From Zoogloeaceae bacterium (GTDB lineage: Bacteria; Pseudomonadota; Gammaproteobacteria; Burkholderiales; Rhodocyclaceae), in contig JACKLZ010000003.1 in NCBI GenBank assembly GCA_024235675.1, positions 248,001 through 312,000 on the forward strand: a stretch of DNA of 64,000 nt, in the 5' to 3' direction. The notes beneath the pieces are model-generated. The model ran no database searches and was not told where the DNA came from. It saw nothing but the letters and a program-made list of their open reading frames with translations. The position numbers and the translations under genes were made by a program. How positions within the stretch are numbered: position 1 is the first letter of the stretch; each line of letters opens with the position of its first letter. Shown here piece by piece: positions 1-9,099 of the stretch.

Positions 1-627
1 GCGCTCGATCAGGTGCTCGGTGGCGGCGCGGTATTCGATCAGGTCGCGGATCGCGCCGATCTTGAGCCCGTGCTGCTTGGCGAAGGGGATCAGATCGGGC
101 AGGCGGGCCATCGAGCCGTCGTCGTTCATGATCTCGCAGATCACCGAGGCCGGCTCCAGGCCTGCGATGGCGCCCAGATCGCAACCCGCTTCGGTATGGC
201 CGGCGCGGATCAGCACGCCGCCGGGGCGCGCCATGATCGGGAAAATGTGGCCGGGTTGGACGATGTCGGCCGGCTTGGCGTTGCGGGCCACGGCGCGCTG
301 CACGGTCAGTGCGCGGTCTGCGGCGGAGATCCCGGTGGTGACGCCCTCGGCGGCTTCGATCGACACCGTAAAGGCGGTGCCGTGCGAGCTCTTGTTGCTG
401 CGCGCCATCTGGCCCAGGCCGAGCTGCGCACAGCGCGCTTCGGTGAGGGTCAGACAGATCAGGCCACGGCCGTACTTGGCCATGAAGTTGATCGCCTCGG
501 GCGTGACATGCTCGGCCGCGATGACGAGATCGCCCTCGTTTTCGCGGTCTTCTTCGTCCACCAGCACGACCATGCGGCCCGCGCGGATGTCTTCAATGAT
601 TTCGGTGATCGGCGCGAGTGCGCTCAC
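1..627 (-). CDS. ribBA: RibBA, 3,4-dihydroxy-2-butanone-4-phosphate synthase domain (3' end outside window)
   Basis: The first 209 codons form a 3,4-dihydroxy-2-butanone-4-phosphate synthase domain, which converts ribulose 5-phosphate to the four-carbon riboflavin precursor in the cytosol. The metal/substrate loop DEEDRENEGDL is at about residues 24-34, and the domain runs to its usual end (DGSMARLPDL, then EYRAATEHLIER). The frame is still open at the window edge, and a linker of this type normally leads into a C-terminal GTP cyclohydrolase II-like domain, so RibBA is inferred rather than stand-alone RibB. The start is GTG at 627, preceded by AGGAGA. It lies 43 bp downstream of ribE on the same strand, consistent with a riboflavin operon. 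Confidence 0.9.
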   Translation of the reverse strand, partial: MSALAPITEIIEDIRAGRMVVLVDEEDRENEGDLVIAAEHVTPEAINFMAKYGRGLICLTLTEARCAQLGLGQMARSNKSSHGTAFTVSIEAAEGVTTGISAADRALTVQRAVARNAKPADIVQPGHIFPIMARPGGVLIRAGHTEAGCDLGAIAGLEPASVICEIMNDDGSMARLPDLIPFAKQHGLKIGAIRDLIEYRAATEHLIER

Positions 628-670
628 GGTGTTCTCCTGTCGGGCCGGTGGCCGCGGTTCGGTGTTGTTT

Positions 671-1270
671 TTATTCGCCCTGACGCCAGGCGAGCATGCG
701 CTCGACGTAGCGGGCGATGATGTCGATTTCGAGGTTGACGCGCGAGCCGGCCGCCAGATGCTTGAGCGTGGTGACCTCGACGGTGTGGGGAATCAGGTTG
801 ATCGAAAAGTCGGTGCCGGTGACGGCGTTGACCGTGAGGCTCACGCCATTGACGGTGATCGAGCCCTTGCGCGCGATGTAGCCGGCCAGATCGTGCGGCG
901 CGCGGATCACCAGTTCGTGGCTCTCGCCCACCGGTTCGAATTTGACCACCTCGCCCACACCATCGACATGGCCGGTGACGATATGCCCGCCGAGGCGGTC
1001 GTCGGCGCGCAGCGCCTTCTCCAGATTCACTTCCTGACCGGCATTGTCGAGGCCAACCGTGCAGTTGAGCGTCTCGCGCGAGACGTCGAATTGCGCGCTG
1101 GCGCCGTCCATGCCGACGACGGTCAGGCACACGCCGTTGTTGGCAATGCTGTCGCCAATGGCCACGTCGTCCAGGCCGAGCGCGCCGGTGTCGACGCTGA
1201 GGCGTACGCCATCTTCGAGGAGGGTGATCGACTGGATTCGGCCGGTAGCGGCCACGATGCCGGAGAACAT
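671..1270 (-). CDS. ribE: Riboflavin synthase, alpha chain
   Basis: This 199-residue protein catalyses the dismutation of two 6,7-dimethyl-8-ribityllumazine molecules to riboflavin. It starts with the characteristic MFSGIVAATGRI and has the internal duplication typical of the family: two lumazine-binding barrels, the second containing GHIVTGHVDGVGEV, with SLTVN motifs. The in-frame extension to 1318 is not conserved-looking and was rejected in favour of the ATG at 1270, which gives the family length. The gene lies between dsbD (162 bp upstream) and ribBA (43 bp downstream). I looked for an FMN riboswitch in the 162-bp leader and did not see one. Confidence 0.95.
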   Translation of the reverse strand: MFSGIVAATGRIQSITLLEDGVRLSVDTGALGLDDVAIGDSIANNGVCLTVVGMDGASAQFDVSRETLNCTVGLDNAGQEVNLEKALRADDRLGGHIVTGHVDGVGEVVKFEPVGESHELVIRAPHDLAGYIARKGSITVNGVSLTVNAVTGTDFSINLIPHTVEVTTLKHLAAGSRVNLEIDIIARYVERMLAWRQGE

Positions 1271-1432
1271 GAGGTCTGGGTCGTGCTTAAAACGTTGCAT
1301 TTTAAGCGATTTTGGCACCGCCGCGCCGGCGGCGTTGCGGGCGGTGTCGAACGGCCGGGGTATCAGGCCCGCGAATGCTGGCCCACGCGCTTGCCAGCGA
1401 TTTCGGCGCGATGTGTTGCGATCGAGACGGGT

Positions 1433-3274
1433 TTAGCGGATCAGGGCGGCGTCGAGCTGGCCGGTGAACTCATCGGCCGGCATGAAGCCGACCACGCGCT
1501 GGCCGGCAATCTCGCCGCCGCCGGGGGTGAAGAAGATGATGCCCGGTGGGCCGAAGAGGCCGAAGCGCTTGAGCAGCGCCTGATCGTCGGCGTTGTTGGC
1601 CGTGACATCGGCCTTGAGCAGCAGCATCTGGCCCATGCGCGCCTGCACGGCCGGGTCGGAGAAGGTGAAGCGCTCCATCTCTTTGCACGAGACGCACCAG
1701 TCGGCATAGAAGTCGAGCATCACCGTGCGGGGGCTGGCGGCGATGCGGGCGTCGAGTTCGGCCACCGTTTTGACCTTTTCGAACTGCGGTGCAGCCGTGG
1801 CGGCCACGGCCTGACCGCTGCGCAGCGCGGCCAGCGGCTGCAGCGGATCGCGCGAGCCGGCCAGCGCGCCGATCAGCATGGCAGCGCCGGCGAGCAGGGC
1901 GATGACGCCCACGCCTTTCCAGAACCGGCGCCAGCTGTGGGCATTGGGCGGCAGCGGGTCGAGCGCATGCAGGAAGATGCCGGAGAACACCAGCAGCGCG
2001 CCCCAGCCGAGCATGGGCACCACGGCCGGCACCACCGGCGAGATCATCCACACCGCCAGCGCGAGCAGCATGATGCCGAAGGCTTTCTTGACGCCCTCCA
2101 TCCACGGCCCGGCCTTGGGCAGCACGGAACGTGCAGCGACGCCGACGGCGATCAGCGGCGCGCCCATGCCCAGCGCCATGACGAACAGCGCCGCGCCGCC
2201 AAGCACGGCGTCGCCGGTCTGCGCGATGTAGAGCAGCGCGCCGGCCAGCGGCGCGGCCACGCAGGGGCCGACGATGAGTGCCGAGAGCACGCCCATGATC
2301 ACTACGCCACCGAGTGAGCCGCCTTTTTCGTGGCTGGCGGTGTTCGACAGCCGGCTTTGCAGGGCGGTGGGCAGTTGCAACTCGTAGAAGCCGAACATCG
2401 ACAGCGACAACACCACGAAGACCAGCGCGAAGCTGCCCAGCACCCAGGCGTTTTGCAGCGCCGCCGAGAGCAGCGTGCCCGAGATGCCCGCCGCGACACC
2501 GGCGGCGGCATAGGTGATGGCCATGCCCAGCACGTAGGCCAGCGAGAGCACCAGCGCGCGGGTCCTGGTGATCTTGTGGCCGTGGCCGACGATGATGCCC
2601 GACAGAATCGGGATCATCGGAAAGGTGCAGGGCGTGAAGGAGAGCAGCAGACCGAAGCCGAAAAAGGAGACGAGGATCAGCGGCACGCTGGCGCCAGTCA
2701 GCAGGCCGGCGATGCGGCCGGATTCGTCACCGCCAGCGGCGGGCGCCACGGGTTTTGCGGGAGCGGCGGCCGGCGTGTCCATGGCCGGCGCGGGCGTTTT
2801 GCTACCGATGCCAAGCTTCTGCAGCCAGCCGCCGGTGGCCGTGGGGGCCACCGTCTTGGTGAGGTCGACCGTCAGCGTCTGCGGGCTGGGGGGGTAGCAC
2901 ACGCCAATGTCGGCGCAGCCCTGGCTGATGACGGTGAGCTCGAACTGGCGCATGTCGGCCGGCGCCTTGATCGGCAGGGTGAAGATCAGTTCGTCGCGGT
3001 AGGTCTCCACCTCGCCGAAGAATTCATCGTTCTTTTTCTTGCCTGGCGGCAGCGCCAGCGTGCCGACCTCGACGGACTCGGGTTCGGTACGGAACTGGAA
3101 TTTGTCTTTGTAGAGGTAGTAGCCGTCCACAATCTCGAAGCGGATTTCGAGCTGATCGGGGGCGAGCGTGCCGACGCTGGCGCGGTAGGCCTGTTCGGGG
3201 GGGAGCAGTTCTTGCGCGTGCGCGGGGCCGAGCAGGCCGAGCAGCAGCAGGAGCGGGGCGAGGATGCGGATCAT
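1433..3274 (-). CDS. dsbD: Thiol:disulfide interchange protein DsbD
   Basis: This 613-residue inner-membrane reductase carries electrons from cytosolic thioredoxin to periplasmic substrates such as DsbC. A cleavable signal peptide (about residues 1-20, ending AHAQ) is followed by the periplasmic alpha domain with the cysteine pair in QGCADIGVCYPP. Then comes an eight-helix membrane core with the redox cysteines in SFTPCTFPM and VGPCVAAPL, and a C-terminal thioredoxin-like domain with the WCVSC active site. All three redox pairs are intact. It follows cutA by 7 bp, the dsbD-cutA order seen in many proteobacteria, so the two are probably co-transcribed. Confidence 0.96.
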   Translation of the reverse strand: MIRILAPLLLLLGLLGPAHAQELLPPEQAYRASVGTLAPDQLEIRFEIVDGYYLYKDKFQFRTEPESVEVGTLALPPGKKKNDEFFGEVETYRDELIFTLPIKAPADMRQFELTVISQGCADIGVCYPPSPQTLTVDLTKTVAPTATGGWLQKLGIGSKTPAPAMDTPAAAPAKPVAPAAGGDESGRIAGLLTGASVPLILVSFFGFGLLLSFTPCTFPMIPILSGIIVGHGHKITRTRALVLSLAYVLGMAITYAAAGVAAGISGTLLSAALQNAWVLGSFALVFVVLSLSMFGFYELQLPTALQSRLSNTASHEKGGSLGGVVIMGVLSALIVGPCVAAPLAGALLYIAQTGDAVLGGAALFVMALGMGAPLIAVGVAARSVLPKAGPWMEGVKKAFGIMLLALAVWMISPVVPAVVPMLGWGALLVFSGIFLHALDPLPPNAHSWRRFWKGVGVIALLAGAAMLIGALAGSRDPLQPLAALRSGQAVAATAAPQFEKVKTVAELDARIAASPRTVMLDFYADWCVSCKEMERFTFSDPAVQARMGQMLLLKADVTANNADDQALLKRFGLFGPPGIIFFTPGGGEIAGQRVVGFMPADEFTGQLDAALIR

Positions 3275-3281
3275 GTGAGGT

Positions 3282-3611
3282 TCAGGCGTCCGGGGTGGTT
3301 TCAGTGCGCACCCAGTCGAGGTAGCCGGGCAGGCCGTGCGTTACAGGGACTGCGACGATTTCAGGAAGTTCATACGGATGCTGCGCGCGGATCGCCGCTT
3401 CGAGCGCGTCGTAGCGCCCGGCGGTGGTCTTGATCAGCAGCGGGACCTCGGTAGCGGTCTCGATGGCGCCCTCCCAGCGGTACACCGAGGTCGCCGGTGC
3501 CAGCACGTTCACGCAGGCGGCCAGGCGTGTCTCGACCAGGTGGGCGGCCAGCGCGCGGGCGCTGTCGGCGTCGGGCAGATTGGTGAGTACCAGCACTACA
3601 TGCGCGGTCAT
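3282..3611 (-). CDS. cutA: Divalent-cation tolerance protein CutA
   Basis: This 109-residue protein belongs to the CutA1 family of small trimeric ferredoxin-fold proteins. It has the expected length and the motifs RLAACVNVL, SVYRWEG and HPYELPEIVAVPV. Its biochemical role is unclear; it was named for copper tolerance in E. coli. It lies 7 bp downstream of the ABC permease gene and 7 bp upstream of dsbD, so one transcript probably covers the three genes. Confidence 0.93.
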   Translation of the reverse strand: MTAHVVLVLTNLPDADSARALAAHLVETRLAACVNVLAPATSVYRWEGAIETATEVPLLIKTTAGRYDALEAAIRAQHPYELPEIVAVPVTHGLPGYLDWVRTETTPDA

Positions 3612-3618
3612 GGCAACC

Positions 3619-4410
3619 TCATTTGAGCAGGCGGCGACGGGTCAGTGACACCGCCAGCCAGAAGCCGACGGCGGCATAGGCGGCCAAGACCGCCAGATGC
3701 GGCAGCACGGCGGTGGGCAGCTCGCCCAGCATCAGCGGCCGGGCGATGGCGATGGCGTGCGCCAGCGGCAGCAGCTGCGCGCCGATCTGCAGCGCGGCGG
3801 GGAGCTGGTCGAGCGGGAAGAACACGCCCGAGAGCAGCGCCATCGGCGTAATGAACAAGGTGAAGTAGTACATGAAGAAGTCGTAGTTCGGTGCCAGCGC
3901 GGTGACCACCAGGCCCATGGCGGCGAAGGTCAGGCCGATGAGAAAGATCAGTGGCACCACGCCGAGCGCCAGCGGGCTGGCGGTGAAGCCGAACAGCGCC
4001 ACCACCAGCAAAATGGCCGTGCCCGACAGCGCCGCCTTGCTCGCCGCCCACACCATTTCGGCCAGCACGATGTCGTCCAGCGCCAGCGGGGCATTCATCA
4101 GCCCCTCCCAGGTGCGCTGCACATGCATGCGCGAAAAGGCGGAGTACAGCGTCTCGAAGCTGGCGGTATTCATGCACGAGAAGCACACCATGCCGGCGGC
4201 CAGAAAGTGCACATAGGGCACGCCATCCACCGTTTTGACCAGCGCGCCGAGGCCGTAGCCCAGGCCGAGCAGGTAGATCATCGGGTCGGCCAGATTGCCC
4301 AGCAAGGACGGCAGCGCGAGCTTGCGCCAGACGCGAAAATTGCGCGACCACACCGACGCAAAGCGCCAGGACAGGCTGGGCAGACGGAAGTGGGCGGCAG
4401 TGGCAGACAT
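3619..4410 (-). CDS. ABC-2 type transporter permease (NodJ-like)
   Basis: This 263-residue polytopic membrane protein has about six transmembrane segments and belongs to the ABC-2 permease family that includes NodJ. It would form an export channel with a separate ATPase. The frame could extend further upstream, but the ATG at 4410 (MSATAAHFRLP) gives family length and removes a non-membrane extension. No ATPase gene adjoins it. The best partner is the NodI-like ATPase at 8148-9092, about 3.7 kb away and separated by queF and a sensor kinase on the other strand. The substrate is unknown. Confidence 0.88.
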   Translation of the reverse strand: MSATAAHFRLPSLSWRFASVWSRNFRVWRKLALPSLLGNLADPMIYLLGLGYGLGALVKTVDGVPYVHFLAAGMVCFSCMNTASFETLYSAFSRMHVQRTWEGLMNAPLALDDIVLAEMVWAASKAALSGTAILLVVALFGFTASPLALGVVPLIFLIGLTFAAMGLVVTALAPNYDFFMYYFTLFITPMALLSGVFFPLDQLPAALQIGAQLLPLAHAIAIARPLMLGELPTAVLPHLAVLAAYAAVGFWLAVSLTRRRLLK

Positions 4411-4440
4411 GATCCGGCGGTCGGCAGGGGGTGGGCTGAT

Positions 4441-4446
4441 TATAAT
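4441..4446 (+). promoter_or_regulatory. Candidate -10 element for queF
   Basis: A perfect TATAAT lies in the divergent gap between the permease gene (start 4410) and queF. It would place transcription start near 4453, a short leader before the queF start. I see no convincing -35 hexamer at 16-18 bp, so only the -10 is supported. Confidence 0.4.
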
Positions 4447-4485
4447 CGTCCTTTGTCGCTTGCCCTTGAGATGGCTCAGACCTTG

Positions 4486-5328
4486 ATGACTGATACGCCC
4501 AACCCCCACGGCGCCGAAGCCTCCCCGCTCGGCCGCAGCACCGCCTACCGCAACACCTATGCGCCGGAGTTGCTGTTCCCGGTCGATCGCGCGCCCAAGC
4601 GGGCCGAGATCGGCGTGGTCGAGGCCCTGCCCTTCCATGGCGAGGATCTGTGGAATGCCTACGAGTTGTCATGGCTGAACGCGCGCGGCAAGCCGGTGGT
4701 GGCGATGGGCGAGTTCCGCGTGCCGGCGGTGTCGCCGCGCTTGATTGAATCCAAGTCGCTCAAGCTGTATCTGAATTCATTCAACGCCAGCCGGTTTGAC
4801 GACATGGCCGAGGTCGAGGCGGTGATCGCGCGTGACCTCTCCGCTGCGGCCGGCGCGCCGGTGAGCGTGCAGTTGCAGTCGCTGCATGTGGCGGCGCGGC
4901 AGGTGTGCAGTCTGCCCGGCACCCTGATTGACGATCTCGACGTCGACATCGCCGACTACCACCCCGCGCCTACGCTGCTCGGCGTGGCGGCCGACGCCGC
5001 ACCGGTGTCCGAAACCCTGGTCTCGCATCTGCTGAAATCCAACTGCCTGGTCACCGGTCAGCCGGACTGGGCGACGGTGTATGTGAATTACACCGGCGCG
5101 CCCATCGACCGCGCCGGCTTGCTGCGCTACATCGTGTCCTTTCGCGAGCACAACGAGTTCCACGAGCAATGCGTCGAGCGCATGTTCTGCGATTTGATGG
5201 CGCGCTGCGCGCCGAGCCGGCTGGAGGTGTGGGCGCGCTACACCCGGCGCGGCGGGCTGGACATCAACCCCTGGCGCAGCAGCGTGGCGGGGGTGCCGCC
5301 GCTGAACCTGGGTGACCCGCGACAATAG
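4486..5328 (+). CDS. queF: NADPH-dependent 7-cyano-7-deazaguanine reductase QueF (long form)
   Basis: QueF reduces preQ0 to preQ1 in the queuosine tRNA-modification pathway. At about 280 residues this is the long, two-lobed bacterial form rather than the short YkvM type. The thioimide-forming cysteine is in SNCLVTGQPDWA (about residue 187), and the second lobe carries the FREHNEFHEQC motif. Two starts are possible, ATG at 4471 and ATG at 4486. Neither has a clear Shine-Dalgarno sequence; 4486 (MTDTPNPH) gives a length close to the E. coli enzyme. The gene is monocistronic by spacing, with a TATAAT about 40 bp upstream. Confidence 0.94.
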   Translation: MTDTPNPHGAEASPLGRSTAYRNTYAPELLFPVDRAPKRAEIGVVEALPFHGEDLWNAYELSWLNARGKPVVAMGEFRVPAVSPRLIESKSLKLYLNSFNASRFDDMAEVEAVIARDLSAAAGAPVSVQLQSLHVAARQVCSLPGTLIDDLDVDIADYHPAPTLLGVAADAAPVSETLVSHLLKSNCLVTGQPDWATVYVNYTGAPIDRAGLLRYIVSFREHNEFHEQCVERMFCDLMARCAPSRLEVWARYTRRGGLDINPWRSSVAGVPPLNLGDPRQ

Positions 5329-5441
5329 GCGCTGTGATCGTTGGCGCTGATGCGCCGGGCATTCAAGACTGCCGCAGCTTTGCCGATTTAAGTGACTGAC
5401 GGGTGAGGCATCACGGTGCGCCCGGATCTTGAGGCGACTGC

Positions 5442-8159
5442 ATGCTCGCAACACTCGTTCCGTTCTTGTTGTTTCCCGCGCTCATGTTGATGGCACTGCT
5501 GGGCGTCAGCATGATGCGCTATCAGCACGTGCTGCGCGAATCGCAGGCGCAGCATCGCGCGCTGTTTGTCGACAATCCTGAAGTGATGCTGATCTGCGAG
5601 CCGGCGAGCTTGCGCATTCTCGACGTCAATCAATCGTTTCTGGATTTCTACGGCTATTCGCGCGCCGAGGCCGTGTCGCTCATCCTCGGCGATCTGCAAC
5701 CGGCCGACGAGCTGCCGTGGCTCAAAGCCCATATCGACCAACTCGATGCGTCGCGGCGCGATAGCCACGGTGAGCTTTGGCGTCACCAGACCAAGGCTGG
5801 GCAGGAGCGCCTGGTCGAGGTCAGCGCCTGCCGGATCGACTTTCACCACAAGGCCGCGCGGCTGGTCGTGATCCGGGACATGACGGCGCTGCGGCACAGC
5901 GAGCAGAGCTATCGGGCGATCTTCAACTCGGTGGCCGATACGGTGTTCCTGCATGATCTGGACAGCGGCGTCGTACTCGACGTGAATGCCCGGGTGGAGG
6001 CCTTGCTGGGTTACCGGCCGGACGAGATGATCGGCCGCATGACGGTTGCCGACTTCAGTCTGGGTGAGGCGCCCTACGATGGCTCTTCGGCGGAGCAATG
6101 GATTCGCCGTGCCGCCGCCGGTGGTGCGCAGTGTTTCGAGTGGCAATGTCGGCGCCAGGACGGCAGCCCCTTGTGGGTGGAGGTGGTGCTTGAGGTGATT
6201 GCGCTTGGCGGGCAGCAGCGCGTGATGGCGGCCGTGCGCGACATTTCGGCACGCAAGGCGGCCGAGGCCGAGCGGGCGCGTTACGCCGAGCGTCTGCGTC
6301 GTCTGCGCGAGATTGATCTGGCGATTGCGAGCTCCCACTCGGTGGAAGAGGTGGCGAACACCGCAGTCCGCGGCGTGCGCGAGCTGGTCGGCTGCGATCG
6401 CGTGGTGGTGACGCTGCTCGATCGTCCGCGGCAGCAGATGGTGTTGTTTGCCGTGGCCCAGCAGTCGGGGGTGGCCGCGCCTCAGTTCACCAGCAAAATC
6501 ATCCCCATGGCGGATTTTGGCGACATTGCGGCGTGTGAGGCCGGGCGGGTCGATCGTTTTGATGATCTGACGCAGTTGGCCGATCTGGCGCCGGTCCGAC
6601 AGCGTTTGTGCGACGCCGGGCTGCGCTCGGTGGTGCTGTTGCCACTGATGGTTGAGGGAGAACTGGTCGGTACGCTGAACCTGGCCGACCGTCAGAGCAG
6701 CCGGTTTTCGGACCGCGAGATCGAGATGACCCAGGGGGCGGTGGTGTCGCTGGGCATTTGCTTGCACAGCGCGCGCCTGCGAGAGAGTGTGGCCACTCAG
6801 GCCAGACTGCTGGCGCAGTTCCGCAATATCGAGCACGCGGTGCTGTCGGCGCAGTCGCTTGAAGAGGTCGCGCAGATCACGGTGGACCATATTCAGTCCT
6901 GGCTGGATGTGTTGCGAGTCAGTTTTGCGCACTTCGATGTCCCGGCGCAGGAGGTCGAGATCCTGGCGCTGGCGGTGGCCGCCTCCACGGATATGCCGGC
7001 AGGTCACCGAACGCCGCTGAACGAATACGATGTGCTCGACGGCCTCAAGGAAGGGCGGGTGTATATCAACAATGATCTCGAGCACACCGAGCGCTCGGTG
7101 ATGGAGGCCCGGCTGTATGCCGAGGGCGCGCGTTCGGTGGCGGTGTTCCCCCTGTTGCTCGATACGGAACTCTACGGCGCCCTGCATCTGGCCTGCGCCA
7201 CGCCCGGGCGTTTTGATGATGACGTGCTCTCGCAACTGCGTGATGCGGTCAATGGCCTGACGATTGCTCTGCGGCATTCGGTGATGACCGAGCGCATCCA
7301 GCGGCACGCCGGTGAGCTCGAAGCGCGTGTTGAAGCGCGCACGGCCGAACTGTCGCAAGCGATGGGGCAACTCGTTCAGGCCGAAAAGCTGGCCTCGCTT
7401 GGGAGTCTGGTGGCCGGGGTGGCGCACGAGCTGAACACGCCGCTCGGCTCGGCGGTGACGGTCGCCTCCACCCTGGGCGAATGGGTCGAGGCCATGGGTG
7501 CATCCTTTGAAACGGGCAGCATGACGCGCAGCGAGTTCGAAGTCTTTGTCGACGACGCCCGCAAGGCAACGGCCTTGTTGAACCGGAGTCTGACGCGGGC
7601 GGGTGATCTGGTGAGCAGCTTCAAGCAGGTGGCGGTCGACCAGACCAGTTCACGCCGCCGGCGTTTTGCCTTGCACAGCGTGATCGACGAAATCTGCGTG
7701 GCGCTCAAGCCCTTGCTGCGTGAGGGCGGGCATGTGTTCGAGATCGACATTCCGCCGGGGCTTGAGATGGAGAGCTACCCCGGGCCGCTCGAGCAGGTGA
7801 TCACCAATCTGGTCAGCAATTCCGTCACCCATGGTTTCGCCGGGCGCGAATCGGGTCGGATATCGGTATCGGCCGAGGCCTTGAGCGACGTGTCGCTATG
7901 TCTGATGTATGCCGATGATGGTCACGGCATTGCGCCGGCCTTGCTCGACCGTGTGTTCGATCCGTTCTTTACCACCCGGATGGGCGAGGGCGGCAGCGGG
8001 CTTGGGCTGTACATCGTGTTCAATCTGGTGACCGGCGCACTCGGCGGTACGGTGCGCATTCATGGCGCATCCGGTGAGGGCGTGCGGGTGGAGATGCGTC
8101 TGCCGCTGTTGGCGCCAGAGCCGGGGGCGGGCGAGGCGCCGCCGCTGTCAGTCGCGTAG
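5442..8159 (+). CDS. Sensor histidine kinase, PAS-PAS-GAF-GAF-HisKA-HATPase
   Basis: This 905-residue protein has one N-terminal membrane segment (about residues 3-25), two PAS domains (about 36-153 and 155-275), two GAF domains (about 285-445 and 455-615), a short coiled coil, and a HisKA-like dimerisation domain with phospho-acceptor H662 in AHELNTP. A HATPase domain with the N box (ITNLVSNSVTHG) and G boxes (DDGHGIAP, GSGLGLYIV) completes it. It should autophosphorylate in response to a cytosolic signal; the bound ligand cannot be read from the sequence. No response regulator lies nearby, so it is an orphan kinase. Its last 12 bp overlap the convergent ABC ATPase gene. Confidence 0.92.
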   Translation: MLATLVPFLLFPALMLMALLGVSMMRYQHVLRESQAQHRALFVDNPEVMLICEPASLRILDVNQSFLDFYGYSRAEAVSLILGDLQPADELPWLKAHIDQLDASRRDSHGELWRHQTKAGQERLVEVSACRIDFHHKAARLVVIRDMTALRHSEQSYRAIFNSVADTVFLHDLDSGVVLDVNARVEALLGYRPDEMIGRMTVADFSLGEAPYDGSSAEQWIRRAAAGGAQCFEWQCRRQDGSPLWVEVVLEVIALGGQQRVMAAVRDISARKAAEAERARYAERLRRLREIDLAIASSHSVEEVANTAVRGVRELVGCDRVVVTLLDRPRQQMVLFAVAQQSGVAAPQFTSKIIPMADFGDIAACEAGRVDRFDDLTQLADLAPVRQRLCDAGLRSVVLLPLMVEGELVGTLNLADRQSSRFSDREIEMTQGAVVSLGICLHSARLRESVATQARLLAQFRNIEHAVLSAQSLEEVAQITVDHIQSWLDVLRVSFAHFDVPAQEVEILALAVAASTDMPAGHRTPLNEYDVLDGLKEGRVYINNDLEHTERSVMEARLYAEGARSVAVFPLLLDTELYGALHLACATPGRFDDDVLSQLRDAVNGLTIALRHSVMTERIQRHAGELEARVEARTAELSQAMGQLVQAEKLASLGSLVAGVAHELNTPLGSAVTVASTLGEWVEAMGASFETGSMTRSEFEVFVDDARKATALLNRSLTRAGDLVSSFKQVAVDQTSSRRRRFALHSVIDEICVALKPLLREGGHVFEIDIPPGLEMESYPGPLEQVITNLVSNSVTHGFAGRESGRISVSAEALSDVSLCLMYADDGHGIAPALLDRVFDPFFTTRMGEGGSGLGLYIVFNLVTGALGGTVRIHGASGEGVRVEMRLPLLAPEPGAGEAPPLSVA

Positions 8160-9092
8160 ATCCCGACCGGTCAGTTTGAGAAAGACATCTTCGAGGTTGG
8201 CCGGGCGATGCAGATAGCGCAGCGTGTGTTGCTGCGCGAGCTGATCGAGCAGCGGCTTGGCGTCATTCACATAGCAAAATGCGGTGTCGCCGCTCAGCTC
8301 GCAGCGCACTGACAGGCGCTCGCCATGCGCGCGCGCCCAGCCGGCCATCCCCTCAGGCCAGTCGCCATACACCTCGACCACATGCGGCTCGATATGCGCC
8401 GCAATGACTTCGCGTGGGCTGCCCATGGCCAGGATGCGTCCGTTGTCCATGATGGCCAGTCGGTGCGCCAGACGCTCGGCCTCGTCCATGAAGTGGGTGG
8501 TCAGCAACACACTGGTGCCTTCGGCCACCAGTTGCTTGAGCCGGCGCCAGATCAGATGGCGGGCTTGCGGGTCCAGCCCGGTGCTGGGCTCATCCAGAAT
8601 CAGCAGCTCGGGCTGATTGACCAGCGCGCGGGCGAGGGTGAGGCGCCGTTTCATGCCGCCCGACAGATCCTGAATGCGCGCGCTGGCCTTGGTCTCAAGT
8701 CCGGCAAAGGCGAGCAGCGCCGGCGTGCGCGTGTGCATGTCGGCGGGTGTGAGGCCGAAGTAGCGGGCAAACACGCTGAGGTTTTCGGCGCAGGTGAAGT
8801 CCGGATCGAGGTTGTCGAACTGCGGCACCACGCCGACCCGCATGCGGGCTTCACGCGCACGCGCGGGCACGGGTTCGCCGCACAGGGTGATCTGCCCGGC
8901 GTCGGGCGTGGTCAGCCCGAGCGCACAGCGCAAGGTGGTGGTTTTGCCGGCACCATTGGGGCCGAGCAGGGCGAAGCACTCGCCCGGCGCCACGCTCAGC
9001 GACAGATCGTCGACGACGGTCTGCGCGCCGTAGCGTTTGATCAGATGCGAAATCTGCAGCGGCGGGTTGGCGCCAGGGCGTGCGGCCGCCAT
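8148..9092 (-). CDS. ABC transporter ATP-binding protein (NodI/CcmA-like)
   Basis: This 314-residue ABC ATPase has a Walker A (GPNGAGKTT), the signature LSGGMKRRL, a Walker B followed by DEPSTGLDP, and the H-loop in LLTTHFMDEAERLAHR. It matches the NodI-type exporters that pair with ABC-2 permeases. The ATG at 9092 (MAAARPGANPP) was chosen; an upstream extension runs into the GST gene. It is the last gene of the four-gene operon starting at 10683, 7 bp after the GST gene. Its likely permease partner is at 3619-4410. Confidence 0.9.
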   Translation of the reverse strand: MAAARPGANPPLQISHLIKRYGAQTVVDDLSLSVAPGECFALLGPNGAGKTTTLRCALGLTTPDAGQITLCGEPVPARAREARMRVGVVPQFDNLDPDFTCAENLSVFARYFGLTPADMHTRTPALLAFAGLETKASARIQDLSGGMKRRLTLARALVNQPELLILDEPSTGLDPQARHLIWRRLKQLVAEGTSVLLTTHFMDEAERLAHRLAIMDNGRILAMGSPREVIAAHIEPHVVEVYGDWPEGMAGWARAHGERLSVRCELSGDTAFCYVNDAKPLLDQLAQQHTLRYLHRPANLEDVFLKLTGRDLRD

Positions 9093-9099
9093 CGCCGGC

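Noticed and set aside
1271..1432. Possible FMN riboswitch before ribE
   Set aside because: The conserved FMN-aptamer segments were not visible in this 162-bp gap.
20..2317. A 765-codon open frame on the plus strand
   Set aside because: Antisense to ribBA, ribE and dsbD, which have clear catalytic motifs.
5388..7427. A 679-codon open frame on the minus strand
   Set aside because: Antisense to the sensor kinase, with a composition typical of GC-rich shadow frames.
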